From NCBI RefSeq assembly GCF_003344865.1, contig NZ_CP031165.1, forward strand, positions 2,919,910-2,983,909: a stretch of 64,000 nt of DNA. The letters run 5' to 3'. The position numbers and the translations under genes are program-made. Below the pieces are notes generated by a model. The model searched no databases. It saw only the letters and a list, made by a program, of their open reading frames with translations, and was not told the origin of the DNA. Positions 18,873-27,799 of this stretch are shown one piece after another. Source of the DNA: Euzebya pacifica. GTDB lineage: Bacteria; Actinomycetota; Nitriliruptoria; Euzebyales; Euzebyaceae. Position 1 is the first letter of the stretch. The number at the start of each line of letters is the position of its first letter.

Positions 18873-21245
18873 GTGATCTATTTGGTGAGTAGTGACAAAA
18901 CGGGCGGGAGATCACCTCTGGGTTTGCTGATCGTTTCTATCGTGTTACTGACCGTGGCAACGTCGGCAGGGGCAGGCCCCGCGCTGGCGCCCACCGTCAT
19001 CGACACCCCACCGGCGCGTGTCGCCGGAGCGGACCGAACCGCCACCTCGGCGGCGTTCCTGGGGATGCTCGCCGAGACCGCGGCGGTGGAACGGGTCGTC
19101 GTGGTGCCCCGCGACTCGACCGGGGTGGCGCTCGCCGCGGCCGGTCTGGCCGGGGTGCTCGACGCCGGAGTCGTCCTGGCCGACGCCGTCCCCTCCGACA
19201 CCGTCACGACCGCGGTCGACACCGTGCACCCCATCGAGGTGCTGACCGTCGGCGATGCCGCTCGTGCCGACGCGTGGCAGCAGGACGGCCGGGTCGTGAC
19301 CGTGCTGGACGCGCCGGGTGGTCCACCGGCCCTTGCCGCCGAGATGGCCCGCGAGATCGCCCGCCGCCATGCCGAGGCCGGCACCCCCGTGCCGACCCGT
19401 GTGCTGCTGGCCAGCACGACCGGGCTGCCCGACGCCCTCGCCGCGTCGGCCTGGGCGCACGAGGAGGGCCTGCCGCTGCTGCTGACGGCCGCGAGTGCAC
19501 TCGACCCGCACGCCCGCTTCGTTGTCGAGCAGCTCGGCATCACCGACGTCACGATCCTCGGTGGCACCGCGGCGGTGTCGGCGACGGTGGAGGAGGAGCT
19601 GCGCTCGTCCGGCCTCGCGGTCGAGCGGGTTGCTGGCCCGACCCGCGAGCACACCGCCCTTGCCGTCGCGGCCCGCAGGGGCGTGGGGCCGAACCGGGTA
19701 CTCGTTGCCGCTGGCGACGACCCGGCCGACGCGGCGGCAGCAGGCCCGTGGGCCTCCGTGGTCGGGGCGGCGCTGCTGCCCCCCGGCCCGACCGTGGCGG
19801 GCGCCCTGGCCGAACGGTGCGGCCACGGCGTCGTCGTGCAGGTGGCCGGTGGTCCCGTGGCGGTGCCCGAGGGCCAGGTGGCGCCCCTGCTGGCAGCGGC
19901 CGAACGCTGTGACGGACCGAACCGTCCCCTGACGGTCAGGCTTGCGGTTGCCGCACCCGAGGACCCCGAGGTCGTCCCGACCGTCGTCGACGTGGTTGCC
20001 GACGCACGGGGCTGGAACAGCCGACGCCTGCGGATCGAGGCCGTCGGGCAGGACGAGACGATGGGCCTGATCGTGACGCCGGACGGCTGCGGGGGTGCGG
20101 CCGTGTGTCGTCGTGGACGCACGATCGTCGTGGACGCCACGACCTGGCGCGCAGCCGACCCCGACCGGCGAACCCGCTTGGTCAACCTCGCCGTTGCCGT
20201 GCGGCTCGGCGTGACCCTGCCCGACGGGTGCACCGGCGGTGTCCTGCAGCCGCTGGCCTGTCCGGACGGGGCCCCGTGGCCGACCGACGATCAACGCCGG
20301 ACGCTCGCCGACACGTTCGTCCCCAGCGCCACGATCGCCCTCACCGGAGACGTCCATGCCGAGCGACACATCGGCAGCCAGGCCGTGGCGGGCCAGAATC
20401 CGCTGGACCCCGTCCGGGACGTGCTGACCGCCGCCGACGTGGCGGTGGTCAACCTCGAGACGCCGCTGTCCACCCGCGGTGCGCCCGTCCCGAAGACCTA
20501 CACCTTCCGTGGTCCCCCGGAGATGGCCGCCCGCCTCGTGGAGGCCGGCGTCGATGTGGCCAGCCTCGCCAACAACCACGGGCTGGACTACGGCCCGGTG
20601 GCGATGCTCGACACGCTCGACCACGCCGACGCCGTCGGTCTGCACGTCGTCGGCGCAGGCGCGGACGCCACCGCGGCCTACGCCCCTGCGCTGGTGGAGA
20701 CGCCGGCGGGCACCGTCGCCGTCGTCGGGTTGACCCGTGTGCTGCACACACGGACATGGGAGGCCACCGCGACCCGTGCCGGGCTCGCCTCCGCCTACGA
20801 CGAGGCCGCCGCGGTCGCTGCGGTCCGGGCCGCGGACGCCGTCGCCGATCACGTCGTGGTGGCCATCCACTGGGGGGCCGAGCTCGCCGACTGTCCCAAC
20901 GCCGACCAGCGACACCTGGCGACGCTGCTCGTCGATGCGGGTGCCGACGTCATCGCCGGTCACCATCCCCACGTCCTGCAGGGCGTCCAGCCCCTCCGGG
21001 ACGGCCTGGTCGCCTACTCGCTGGGCAACTTCGTCTGGTACCACAACCGAGCACCCAGCCGATACACCGGTGTCCTTACCGTCGAGCTGCCGTTGCTCGA
21101 CCAGCCGTCCTGGTCGTTCCTGCCCGCCGAGATCGGCAGCGACGGCCGCCCCCACCCCGCGGCGGGAGGGACGGCCGCCGCGATCACCGAACGGCTGACC
21201 AGCCGATCACCCGGTGGGGCCGCCGGCTGTGGGTTCCCCTCCTGA
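18873..21245 (+). CDS. Secreted CWB2 - zincin-like - CapA metallophosphatase fusion
   Basis: 790 residues from GTG 18873; an in-frame GTG at 18885 would also keep the signal peptide. After the signal sequence come cell-wall-binding repeat 2 units (RVAGADRTATSAAFLG, VTILGGTAAVSATVEEEL, RVAGPTREHTALAVA). These are followed by a domain of about 150 residues with VADARGWNSRRLRIEAVG and paired cysteines, like DUF3152 zincin-like proteins though without an obvious HExxH. The C-terminal half is a PGA_cap/CapA domain: TGDVHAERHIG, NLETPLS, SLANNHGLDYG, IHWGAELADCPN and GHHPHVLQG. CapA domains are linked to poly-gamma-glutamate capsule formation, and here the protein is predicted to be held in the wall. 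The gene overlaps the 3' end of the convergent membrane protein gene by 39 bases. Confidence 0.88.
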   Translation: MIYLVSSDKTGGRSPLGLLIVSIVLLTVATSAGAGPALAPTVIDTPPARVAGADRTATSAAFLGMLAETAAVERVVVVPRDSTGVALAAAGLAGVLDAGVVLADAVPSDTVTTAVDTVHPIEVLTVGDAARADAWQQDGRVVTVLDAPGGPPALAAEMAREIARRHAEAGTPVPTRVLLASTTGLPDALAASAWAHEEGLPLLLTAASALDPHARFVVEQLGITDVTILGGTAAVSATVEEELRSSGLAVERVAGPTREHTALAVAARRGVGPNRVLVAAGDDPADAAAAGPWASVVGAALLPPGPTVAGALAERCGHGVVVQVAGGPVAVPEGQVAPLLAAAERCDGPNRPLTVRLAVAAPEDPEVVPTVVDVVADARGWNSRRLRIEAVGQDETMGLIVTPDGCGGAAVCRRGRTIVVDATTWRAADPDRRTRLVNLAVAVRLGVTLPDGCTGGVLQPLACPDGAPWPTDDQRRTLADTFVPSATIALTGDVHAERHIGSQAVAGQNPLDPVRDVLTAADVAVVNLETPLSTRGAPVPKTYTFRGPPEMAARLVEAGVDVASLANNHGLDYGPVAMLDTLDHADAVGLHVVGAGADATAAYAPALVETPAGTVAVVGLTRVLHTRTWEATATRAGLASAYDEAAAVAAVRAADAVADHVVVAIHWGAELADCPNADQRHLATLLVDAGADVIAGHHPHVLQGVQPLRDGLVAYSLGNFVWYHNRAPSRYTGVLTVELPLLDQPSWSFLPAEIGSDGRPHPAAGGTAAAITERLTSRSPGGAAGCGFPS

Positions 21246-21677
21246 GGGGGCATCCGGCGGTCCGCCGTCGGGGCCGGTGACCTCGGAGCGGTCCTCCTCC
21301 TCCAGCGAGGCGAGGATCTCGCGTTCGACTTCCGACAGGGGGTTGTCCAGGCCGAACCACTCCCGGTCCTCGTCCCGGATGGCCTCCGGCGTGGGGATGA
21401 TCGGCGCGGGGGGCAGCGCAGGGTCGAACACGGGGTCGGACGCCGGGGCCTCGGTGCGGTCGGTGTCGCTGCTCCGAAGCGAGTCGATGACGGCGAGGCC
21501 GGCCACCACGGCGGCGACCGCGGCCACCGCCCCGACATCGATCGCGCTCGGCTCCCCGGGCTGGACCAGCGCGGAGAGTGCGGCGGCGGTGAACGCCAGG
21601 CCGAAGAGCAGGCTGACGATGTCGGTGCGGTGCCGGTACAGGCCACGCGGTCGGCTGGGGGCGGGTCGATCGGTCAC
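21207..21677 (-). CDS. Small membrane protein of unknown function
   Basis: 156 residues with two hydrophobic helices (about 20-40 and 48-66) and a long acidic, Pro-rich C-terminal tail (EREILASLEEEDRSE). It starts at 21677, where its ATGA overlaps the stop of the upstream PspC/LiaF-like gene, so the two are translationally coupled. Its 3' end overlaps the convergent CWB2/CapA gene by 39 bases. No family is recognised. Its position implies a role in the same envelope-stress response. Confidence 0.78.
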   Translation of the reverse strand: MTDRPAPSRPRGLYRHRTDIVSLLFGLAFTAAALSALVQPGEPSAIDVGAVAAVAAVVAGLAVIDSLRSSDTDRTEAPASDPVFDPALPPAPIIPTPEAIRDEDREWFGLDNPLSEVEREILASLEEEDRSEVTGPDGGPPDAPSGGEPTAGGPTG

Positions 21678-23044
21678 TGGGGTTCCTCTCGGGTCACGGT
21701 GATCTCGCCGAACGTCGACTCGAGGTCCAGCCGGATGCGTCCGGCGCCCTCCAGTCCACGGTCGAGCACGTCGAACTGCAGGTCGTTGCCGCTGCTGGTC
21801 TCCTCCAGCACCGTGTAGTCGCCAGCGGACAGGGTGCCCGCAGCCTCCACGGTCACGTCGGGTCCGACCAGGACCTGCAGCTCACCGAGGACGACGCTTG
21901 CGTCGATGTCAACGGTCTCGCTGCCGAGCTCGAGGTCGGTCAGGTCGAGGACCATCTGGCCGGCCAGCAGCTGGTAGTCCGGCTGCACGTCACCGACGGC
22001 GGTCAGGGCGTACTGCCGCTCGCCGAGACCGCCCTCGAGGGCCCGAGGCAGGTCGATCGTCGGGGCAGCAGCCGCACCGACCATGACCACGCCGGTGAGC
22101 AGGCCGATCGGGACGAGCCGACGGGCACGCCCGAACCAGGTGCCGACCAGCAGGCCGAGGCCGGCCACCAGCAGGGACAGCGCCGCGGCGTTGAAGAGCG
22201 TCAGCTCGACCAGGCCCATGCGGTCCAGGAGGGCTGCGCCGCCCAGGGCCAGCAGCCACACCCCGAACGACAGGGGGAACAGCGTCGATCGCGGGTGGGA
22301 CCGTGTGCGGCCCCTCCGCGGGGTCGCCGGCATCGGGGGTCGTGGAGGACCCGACCACGACGCGGTGTACCCGGTCGGGTAGGCGGTCGTCGTCCGACCC
22401 TGGTGGGGGCCGTGTCCAGGCCCCCGACGCCACGGGGGGCCACAGTCCCCGGCGCGGCTGGGCGCCGAGCGTTCGAGCGGAACGGTCGCGTCCTCGGGCC
22501 GCGGGGGCGGGGGCATGGTCGACGACGGGGAGCCCGTGGACGAGTCGGTCGTCGGGACGGCCCACGGCGCCGGCGGCGGGGGTGTGGACGCCCCCCCGCT
22601 CCAGAACGGGTTGGTCGGCACCTCGCGCCGGTCGTTGAAGAGCAGCACACCGAGGCCGATCAGCGCCGCAGCGAGCAGCACGTCGCCGCGGAACAGGTCG
22701 ATCTGCCCGAAGATCATCGCGCCGAGCACGATGGCCGCCGCGGTCACGCCCCGGCTGCGTCCGCCGGCGGGCTTCGGTGCCGACATGGGCACCCGCTGGC
22801 TGGTCGCTTCGGGGAGGAAGATCCACAGCAGGACGTACAGGCCCAGCGACACCGGGCCGGCCATGAACCCGAGCACCACGAAGCCGATGCGGATCAGGAC
22901 CGGGTCGACACCGAAGTACCAACCGATACCCGCCGCGACACCGGCCCACTTCTTCTGGTCCACGAGTCGATACATGCGACGCGGTTCCGACGGGCGCGGG
23001 GTGGGAGGGAGGCCCGTCGACGGTGGGGGTGCGGTCTCGTTCAT
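21674..23044 (-). CDS. PspC domain protein with LiaF-like C-terminal domain
   Basis: 456 residues. A Pro-rich start leads to a PspC domain (RMYRLVDQKKWAGVAAGIGWYF across two lines of motif, then DPVLIRIGFVVLGF and LLWIFLPE). This is followed by further transmembrane helices, a Pro-rich cytoplasmic linker and four more helices. The C-terminal beta-rich domain (VVLGELQVLVGPDVTVEAAGT, then FGEITVTREE) resembles the LiaF/cell-wall-active-antibiotic-response fold. Such proteins usually sense envelope damage and restrain a cognate kinase. It is divergent from a PspC-domain histidine kinase and response regulator, the typical partner arrangement. Confidence 0.88.
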   Translation of the reverse strand: MNETAPPPSTGLPPTPRPSEPRRMYRLVDQKKWAGVAAGIGWYFGVDPVLIRIGFVVLGFMAGPVSLGLYVLLWIFLPEATSQRVPMSAPKPAGGRSRGVTAAAIVLGAMIFGQIDLFRGDVLLAAALIGLGVLLFNDRREVPTNPFWSGGASTPPPPAPWAVPTTDSSTGSPSSTMPPPPRPEDATVPLERSAPSRAGDCGPPWRRGPGHGPHQGRTTTAYPTGYTASWSGPPRPPMPATPRRGRTRSHPRSTLFPLSFGVWLLALGGAALLDRMGLVELTLFNAAALSLLVAGLGLLVGTWFGRARRLVPIGLLTGVVMVGAAAAPTIDLPRALEGGLGERQYALTAVGDVQPDYQLLAGQMVLDLTDLELGSETVDIDASVVLGELQVLVGPDVTVEAAGTLSAGDYTVLEETSSGNDLQFDVLDRGLEGAGRIRLDLESTFGEITVTREEPQ

Positions 23045-23147
23045 GCCACGGATGCTGCGGTCCCCTCGACCTGTTGTCGATCAGGGATGTCCCTACCCCG
23101 ACGTCTCGGGGTCCTCACCCATGGCACACCGACGTCCTCGTGGGACG

Positions 23148-24554
23148 ATGGTCCCCATCAGCACCCCCACCCCCACGACGACCCCGGATCCCGGTCCCGT
23201 GCCACCACCACCAGCCGCGTCTTCGCCCGACGGCCCCGCGCCGTCGTCGTCGACGTTGTCCGCGGTGACCGCACCGCTGACCGATCTGGGCATCACCCGG
23301 TCCACCGAGGACCGGGTCGTCTCCGGTGTGGCTGCAGGGGTCGCCAACCGCATCGGTGTGGATGTGGGCGTGGTGCGCCTTGTACTGGTCGTCCTGGCCA
23401 CGGCGGGCGGGGCCGGTGTCCTCCTGTACGCCCTCGGCCACGTCCTGCTGCCCGAGCCGTCGGTCGATCCCGAGTCCGCCGAGACCGCACCGGTTCGCAC
23501 CGGGACCGTCCGCCACGCCGTGGCGCTGGGGCTGATCACCGCCGGAGTCCTCGTGCTGCTGCGCGCGCTCGGCGTGTGGTTCGCCGACTCGCTGACGTGG
23601 TCGGTGGGCCTCGCCGCGATCGGCTCGGCCGTCGTGTGGACGCGGGCGTCGGAGGAGGAGAAGGTCCGCTGGCGTCACGCCATGGACCGCGCCGTGGGCG
23701 ACCGGGTGATGCCCGACCTCGCCAGCCTGAGCCGTATCCGCCTGTCCGTCGGCGCGATCCTCCTGCTGGCCGGCATGGCCACCTTCCTGGTCACCATCGA
23801 CCTGTCGGCCGCCCCGGAGGTCATCCTGGCCTCCCTCGTCACCATCATCGGCGTGGCGTTGGTGATCGGTCCATGGTTCCAGGCCCTGGGACGACAGCTG
23901 GCCGACGAACGCCGCGAGCGGATCCGCTCCGAGGAGCGCGCCGACATGGCTGCGCACCTCCACGACTCGGTGCTGCAGACCCTGGCCCTGATCCAGCGGT
24001 CGGGCAGCCCGGAGGAGATGAGCCGCCTCGCCCGCGGACAGGAACGCGAGCTCCGGGCGTGGCTGTTCGGCCGACGCCCCGATGATGCGGCCACCCGGCT
24101 GGGGCAGGCGATCCAGGACGCCGCCGGCCTCGTGGAGGACCGCTACGGCGTGAAGGTGGAGGTGGTGCTGGCCGGGGACGTCGCGCTCGACGAGCACCTG
24201 CACGCCATGGTCGAGGCAGCCCGCGAGGCGATGGCCAACGCCGCGAAGCACGCCGAGGTGGACCGAGTCGACGTGTTCGTCGAGGTCGAACCCGACCGCG
24301 TCGAGGTGTTCGTGCGGGACGAGGGCGTGGGATTCGACCCCACGGCGGTACCCGAGGACCGGCGCGGGCTGGTGGAGTCCATCCGCGGGCGCATGCAGCG
24401 CCACGGCGGCACCGCGACCATCGAGTCGGTTCTCGGCGAGGGCACCGAGGTCGAGCTGCACCTGCCCCTGGACCCCTCGCCCCCGGTTGCCTCCGACGCA
24501 GTCGCCGACGCCGCCGATGACGACCCCGATCCCGACCTCGACCGACCGCTGTGA
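23148..24554 (+). CDS. PspC-domain sensor histidine kinase (NarL-type partner)
   Basis: About 468 residues from ATG 23148 (an in-frame ATG at 23121 is possible). Order: Pro/Thr-rich leader, PspC domain (TEDRVVSGVAAGVANRIGV, then YALGHVLLPEP), four further helices, a HisKA_3 dimerisation region with the phospho-acceptor His in MAAHLHDSVLQTLALIQ, and a HATPase_c domain with AAREAMANAAKHAEV (N box), VRDEGVGFDP and GTATIES. It phosphorylates the LuxR-type regulator whose GTG start overlaps its stop. It should respond to membrane or cell-wall stress together with the divergent PspC/LiaF-like protein. Confidence 0.93.
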   Translation: MVPISTPTPTTTPDPGPVPPPPAASSPDGPAPSSSTLSAVTAPLTDLGITRSTEDRVVSGVAAGVANRIGVDVGVVRLVLVVLATAGGAGVLLYALGHVLLPEPSVDPESAETAPVRTGTVRHAVALGLITAGVLVLLRALGVWFADSLTWSVGLAAIGSAVVWTRASEEEKVRWRHAMDRAVGDRVMPDLASLSRIRLSVGAILLLAGMATFLVTIDLSAAPEVILASLVTIIGVALVIGPWFQALGRQLADERRERIRSEERADMAAHLHDSVLQTLALIQRSGSPEEMSRLARGQERELRAWLFGRRPDDAATRLGQAIQDAAGLVEDRYGVKVEVVLAGDVALDEHLHAMVEAAREAMANAAKHAEVDRVDVFVEVEPDRVEVFVRDEGVGFDPTAVPEDRRGLVESIRGRMQRHGGTATIESVLGEGTEVELHLPLDPSPPVASDAVADAADDDPDPDLDRPL

Positions 24555-25321
24555 CCACCCGCCAGGAGCACACCGACATGGCCACCCGCCTCGACCCCCC
24601 GAGCGCCCCAGACGACGACCCCGCTGACGACCCGGCTGGCGATCCCTCCCGAAGCCCCGCATCCGATGGTCCGCTGCGGGTCTTCCTCGTCGACGACCAT
24701 CGGCTGTTCCTGACCGGCGTCCGTACCGAGATCGGCGACCGGTTCGACGTCGTGGGGACCGCCGAGACCGTGGACGCCGCGGTCGCCGACATCCTGGCCC
24801 TCCAGCCGGACGTCGTGCTGCTGGACGTGCACATGCCCGACGGCGGCGGCCTTGCCGTGATCACGCGTGTTCGCGAGTCGACAGCCGACGTGCAGTTCCT
24901 CGCGCTCAGCGTGTCCGACGCCGCCGAGGACGTCATCGCCCTCGTCCGGGCGGGCGCCCGCGGGTACCTGACCAAGACCGTGTCCGCCGACGAGCTGGCG
25001 GAGGGGGTCCGGCGGGTCCACGGCGGCGACGCGGTGTTCTCGCCTCGGCTGGCAGGGTTCGTGCTCGACGCCTTCTCCGGCGCCCCGCCGGCCCGGCCGA
25101 CGGAGACGTCGCCGGGCGAGGACGACCTCGACCAGCTGACGCCACGCGAACGCGAGGTCCTGCGCTACATCGCCCGGGGCTACGCCTACAAGCAGGTGGC
25201 CAGCCGCCTGCACATCTCCATCAAGACCGTGGAGTCCCACGTCTCGGCGGTCCTGCGCAAGCTGCAGCTGTCCAGCCGCTACGAGCTGACGCGCTGGGCG
25301 ACCGACCGCAAGATCGTCTGA
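24551..25321 (+). CDS. NarL/LuxR-family response regulator
   Basis: 256 residues from GTG 24551 (GTGA overlap with the kinase stop); ATG 24578 is an alternative after a poorly conserved leader. The receiver domain has the acidic pair in VFLVDDHRLFL, the phosphorylated Asp in VLLDVHMPDGGG and the Lys in GYLTKTVSADEL. The C-terminal LuxR helix-turn-helix reads LTPREREVLRYIARGYAYKQ, followed by SIKTVESHVSAVLRKLQL. It should be phosphorylated by the coupled PspC kinase and probably controls the divergent envelope-stress operon, which lies about 100 bases from the kinase start. Confidence 0.95.
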   Translation: MTTRQEHTDMATRLDPPSAPDDDPADDPAGDPSRSPASDGPLRVFLVDDHRLFLTGVRTEIGDRFDVVGTAETVDAAVADILALQPDVVLLDVHMPDGGGLAVITRVRESTADVQFLALSVSDAAEDVIALVRAGARGYLTKTVSADELAEGVRRVHGGDAVFSPRLAGFVLDAFSGAPPARPTETSPGEDDLDQLTPREREVLRYIARGYAYKQVASRLHISIKTVESHVSAVLRKLQLSSRYELTRWATDRKIV

Positions 25322-25322
25322 C

Positions 25323-26060
25323 GTGCCGCTCCTGAGCATCATCACGCCGACGCAGTCCCACAACGCCGATCACATCGAGGCCGTCTGGGAGGGGCTGGTC
25401 GTCCAGGACATGCCCGACGGCTGGGAGTGGGAGTGGCTGGTCCAGGAGGACGGCCGCGACCCGGCCGTCCGGGATCGGCTGCCCGACGACCCGCGGGTCT
25501 GCTACGACGCCCTCGGAGTGCAGGTGGGCAGCGCCGCCACCCGCAACCACGCCCTCGCCCGGGCCGGGGGCGACGTGGTCGCCGGGGTCGACCACGACGA
25601 CTTCCACCTTCCGGGCGCCTTGTCGGCCCTGCTCGGCCCGCTGATCGAGCGCGCCGACATCGGGTGGTCCTGCGGCCCCTGTCGGCTGGAAATGGCCGAC
25701 GGCGGCACGTGGACCAAGCCCTCCGTGTTCGCCGCAGGTCGCGTGCCTGCCCGAGCCGTCACCGATCACTTCCTGGCCCACGACGACTTTCCGTTCCCCG
25801 CGGCCTTCACCGCGTTCCGGCGGGTGCCGCTCGTCGCCCACGGCGGCTGGCCGGCCGTCGCCCGATCCACCGACGCGGTGCTGCTGGCGGACTTCGGCGA
25901 CCGGTACGACGGATGGTGGGTCGAGGACGTCGTTGCTGTCTACCGGCGCTGGGACGCCCAGAAGACCGTGCAACCCGCCGACATCGCGATCCGCGATCTG
26001 CCGCACGTGCGAGGCATCATCCGCCAGCGGCGAGTAGCGCGGGACGCGCTCGGGGGGTAG
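25323..26060 (+). CDS. GT2-like glycosyltransferase
   Basis: 245 residues from GTG 25323, which follows the response regulator stop after one base. The N-terminus has the GT-A opening strand LLSIITPTQSH. A metal-binding DxD-like site occurs in VVAGVDHDDFHLPGAL, after the nucleotide-binding RNHALARAGGDV. A CGPC motif follows. Sugar donor and acceptor are unknown. Tight spacing suggests co-transcription with the two-component genes, possibly for envelope glycan synthesis. The C-terminal RDALGG and stop codon lie in the first unit of a 25-bp tandem repeat. Confidence 0.82.
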   Translation: MPLLSIITPTQSHNADHIEAVWEGLVVQDMPDGWEWEWLVQEDGRDPAVRDRLPDDPRVCYDALGVQVGSAATRNHALARAGGDVVAGVDHDDFHLPGALSALLGPLIERADIGWSCGPCRLEMADGGTWTKPSVFAAGRVPARAVTDHFLAHDDFPFPAAFTAFRRVPLVAHGGWPAVARSTDAVLLADFGDRYDGWWVEDVVAVYRRWDAQKTVQPADIAIRDLPHVRGIIRQRRVARDALGG

Positions 26061-26111
26061 GGCGCGGGACGCGCTCGGGGGGTAGGGCGCGGGACGCGCT
26101 CGGGGAGTGGG
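26037..26111. repeat. Three 25-bp tandem repeats between convergent genes
   Basis: Units at 26037-26061, 26062-26086 and 26087-26111; the first two are identical and the third differs by about two bases near its end. Each begins GCGCGGGACGCGC, a small inverted repeat (GCGCG/CGCGC around GGA). The array covers the stop codon of the glycosyltransferase and ends 18 bases before the stop of the convergent TetR gene, so it may serve as a bidirectional terminator. Confidence 0.9.
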
Positions 26112-26129
26112 GCGCGGCGCGCGTCCCGG

Positions 26130-26813
26130 TCAGGGGCTGGACGGCCCGGGGAGGTCGGCCAGCGGGTCGGCGTCGCGGTGGGGGCGCAGCCCCTGCCCGG
26201 TTGCCTCCTCGGTGTCGGTGGTCCCGGCCCCGCTGAGCAGCCCGAAGGCGACCAGCAGTCCCGAGGCGTCGTCGAGGGCGTCCAGCAGTCCCTCGGCGCG
26301 ACCGTAGCGGTCGCCCAAATGGGTGAGCAGCTCGAGCCCGAGGAACAGGCTGGTGATCCCCACGGCCAGGTCGGCGTTGGACAGCCCTGCGATGCCATCC
26401 TTGCCGACGAGGCGGTCGAGGGTCGTCTCGACCATGTCGATCCACGGGTCGAAGACCGACGCCAGCTCCTCCCTGATCTCGGGGTTGGTCGAGGTCAGGG
26501 CCAACATCTGCACCAGCGCCGTGACGTGGCCGGCCTCGAGGTTCTCGCGGTGCATCTGGCGGGAGAACCGGACCAGCCCCGACAGGTCCGTCAGCCCCTC
26601 CAGGTGCGCGCTGTACCGCGAGATCCTGGCGTCGGTGTCGTGGTGGGCCGCGGCGAGCAGCGCACCCTCGACGGACCCGAAGTGATAGAAGAGCAGCGAG
26701 GTGTTGAAGTCGCCGGCGGCCGCGATGGCCCGGGCCGACGTGCCGGCAGCGCCGTGCTCCCGCAGGGTCTGCAGTGTCGCCCTGATGATCCGTTGCTTGG
26801 TGTCCTCGCTCAC
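26130..26813 (-). CDS. TetR-family transcriptional regulator
   Basis: About 227 residues from GTG 26813 (VSEDTKQRI). The N-terminal helix-turn-helix is clear: IIRATLQTLREHGAAGTSAR, AIAAAGDFNTSLLFYHFGS. The C-terminal ligand domain is helical with no assignable ligand. It is the last gene of a probable three-gene minus-strand operon (membrane protein, DUF393 protein, TetR). Two near-identical palindromes upstream of that operon (27800-27817 and 27831-27846) are good candidates for its own operators, so autoregulation is inferred. Confidence 0.92.
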   Translation of the reverse strand: MSEDTKQRIIRATLQTLREHGAAGTSARAIAAAGDFNTSLLFYHFGSVEGALLAAAHHDTDARISRYSAHLEGLTDLSGLVRFSRQMHRENLEAGHVTALVQMLALTSTNPEIREELASVFDPWIDMVETTLDRLVGKDGIAGLSNADLAVGITSLFLGLELLTHLGDRYGRAEGLLDALDDASGLLVAFGLLSGAGTTDTEEATGQGLRPHRDADPLADLPGPSSP

Positions 26814-26874
26814 GCGACCAGCATTGCAGCCCACGACCCGTCTGCCGTGAAGGCGACCTGTCCGGTGTGCGGCG

Positions 26875-27279
26875 TCACCGGCGGCACCCGTCCTCCCCGC
26901 AGTCCTCGAGGCCGAGCAGCGCACCCAACCGACCGCGGTTGGTCGACAGGCTGCGGAACAGCGCCCGGGCGAGGGGCCCGGTGAGCGTTGCGGACAGCTG
27001 GCGGAAACGACGCAGTGACCACAAGGCCATCAGGAACGCGTCGGGGCCGACCCAGGCTCGGCCGTCGTCGGCCACCACGACGAGCTCGCTGCCGTAGCCG
27101 GGCAGCCGGCCCCATCGGCGAACGGCCTCGGGATCCGATGCCGCCCACAGCTCCACCGGCAGGGCGGTGTCCTGCGACGAGAGCCATCCGGCACATCGCA
27201 CACAGAACGGGCAGGTGTCGTCGTGGACGATGGCCACCGCCCCCGGCATGGCGGCGGTGGCGCCAGGACCGGCGTTCAC
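26875..27279 (-). CDS. DUF393/DCC family thiol-disulfide-like protein
   Basis: 134 residues. The DCC-family signature is near the N-terminus: VHDDTCPFCVRCAGWL, with a CPFC pair like a thioredoxin site, followed by YGSELVVVADDGRAWVGPDA. A second Cys pair (DCGEDGC) is at the C-terminus. The family is presumed to be redox-active but the substrate is unknown. Its start overlaps the stop of the upstream membrane protein gene (ATGA at 27276-27279), and the TetR gene follows after 61 bases. Confidence 0.88.
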   Translation of the reverse strand: MNAGPGATAAMPGAVAIVHDDTCPFCVRCAGWLSSQDTALPVELWAASDPEAVRRWGRLPGYGSELVVVADDGRAWVGPDAFLMALWSLRRFRQLSATLTGPLARALFRSLSTNRGRLGALLGLEDCGEDGCRR

Positions 27280-27764
27280 CGGGGTGGCGCGGTCGCCGGG
27301 CCGTAGGTCCCTGTCGGGCGGGCCGGCCCCATGGGCATGGGGGACATCGGTCCCCGGGGTCCCCCGGGCACCCGTGGGCCCGGGCCGGGCTGGGGGACGA
27401 ACCAGTTCGGCGGTGTGGGCGGTTCCTGCTCGACGCGACGGCCGCGCCGGATCCGTTCGAACACGTACAGGTTCAGGAAGTGGACGGTGCCCAGCGTGAG
27501 GAGCAGGACCCCCAGGCGGTTCGCCAGGAGCCGCACGCCCTCACCGGCGTTGGTGACGACCTGTTCGCGGATGAGGAGGAGGGCCCACCCGAGGTTCAAC
27601 ATGAAGAAGCCCGTGACGAGCAGGTGGTTCAGGGCCCGGGCGAGCTCCGGCCGGTCGGGGAACACGTCGGCCAGGAAGAGCTGGCCGTTGCGGAACAACG
27701 TGAGGGCAAGCCAGACGGTGAGGGGCACGGCCAAGCCGACGTACACGAGATGAAAGGTGACCAC
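27276..27764 (-). CDS. Four-helix membrane protein of unknown function
   Basis: 162 residues from GTG 27764 with a good ribosome site (GAGGAGTTGCGTC). Three to four hydrophobic helices (residues about 2-24, 45-66, 83-105) precede a Pro/Gly-rich cytoplasmic tail (PPTPPNWFVPQPGPGPR). It is the first gene of the DUF393/TetR operon. Two 16-18-bp palindromes lie 36-82 bases upstream of the start. No function is assigned. Pairing with a DCC protein suggests a membrane redox or lipid-related role, but that is speculative. Confidence 0.83.
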   Translation of the reverse strand: MVTFHLVYVGLAVPLTVWLALTLFRNGQLFLADVFPDRPELARALNHLLVTGFFMLNLGWALLLIREQVVTNAGEGVRLLANRLGVLLLTLGTVHFLNLYVFERIRRGRRVEQEPPTPPNWFVPQPGPGPRVPGGPRGPMSPMPMGPARPTGTYGPATAPPR

Positions 27765-27799
27765 GACGCAACTCCTCGATCAGCGGTGAACCGATCTTG

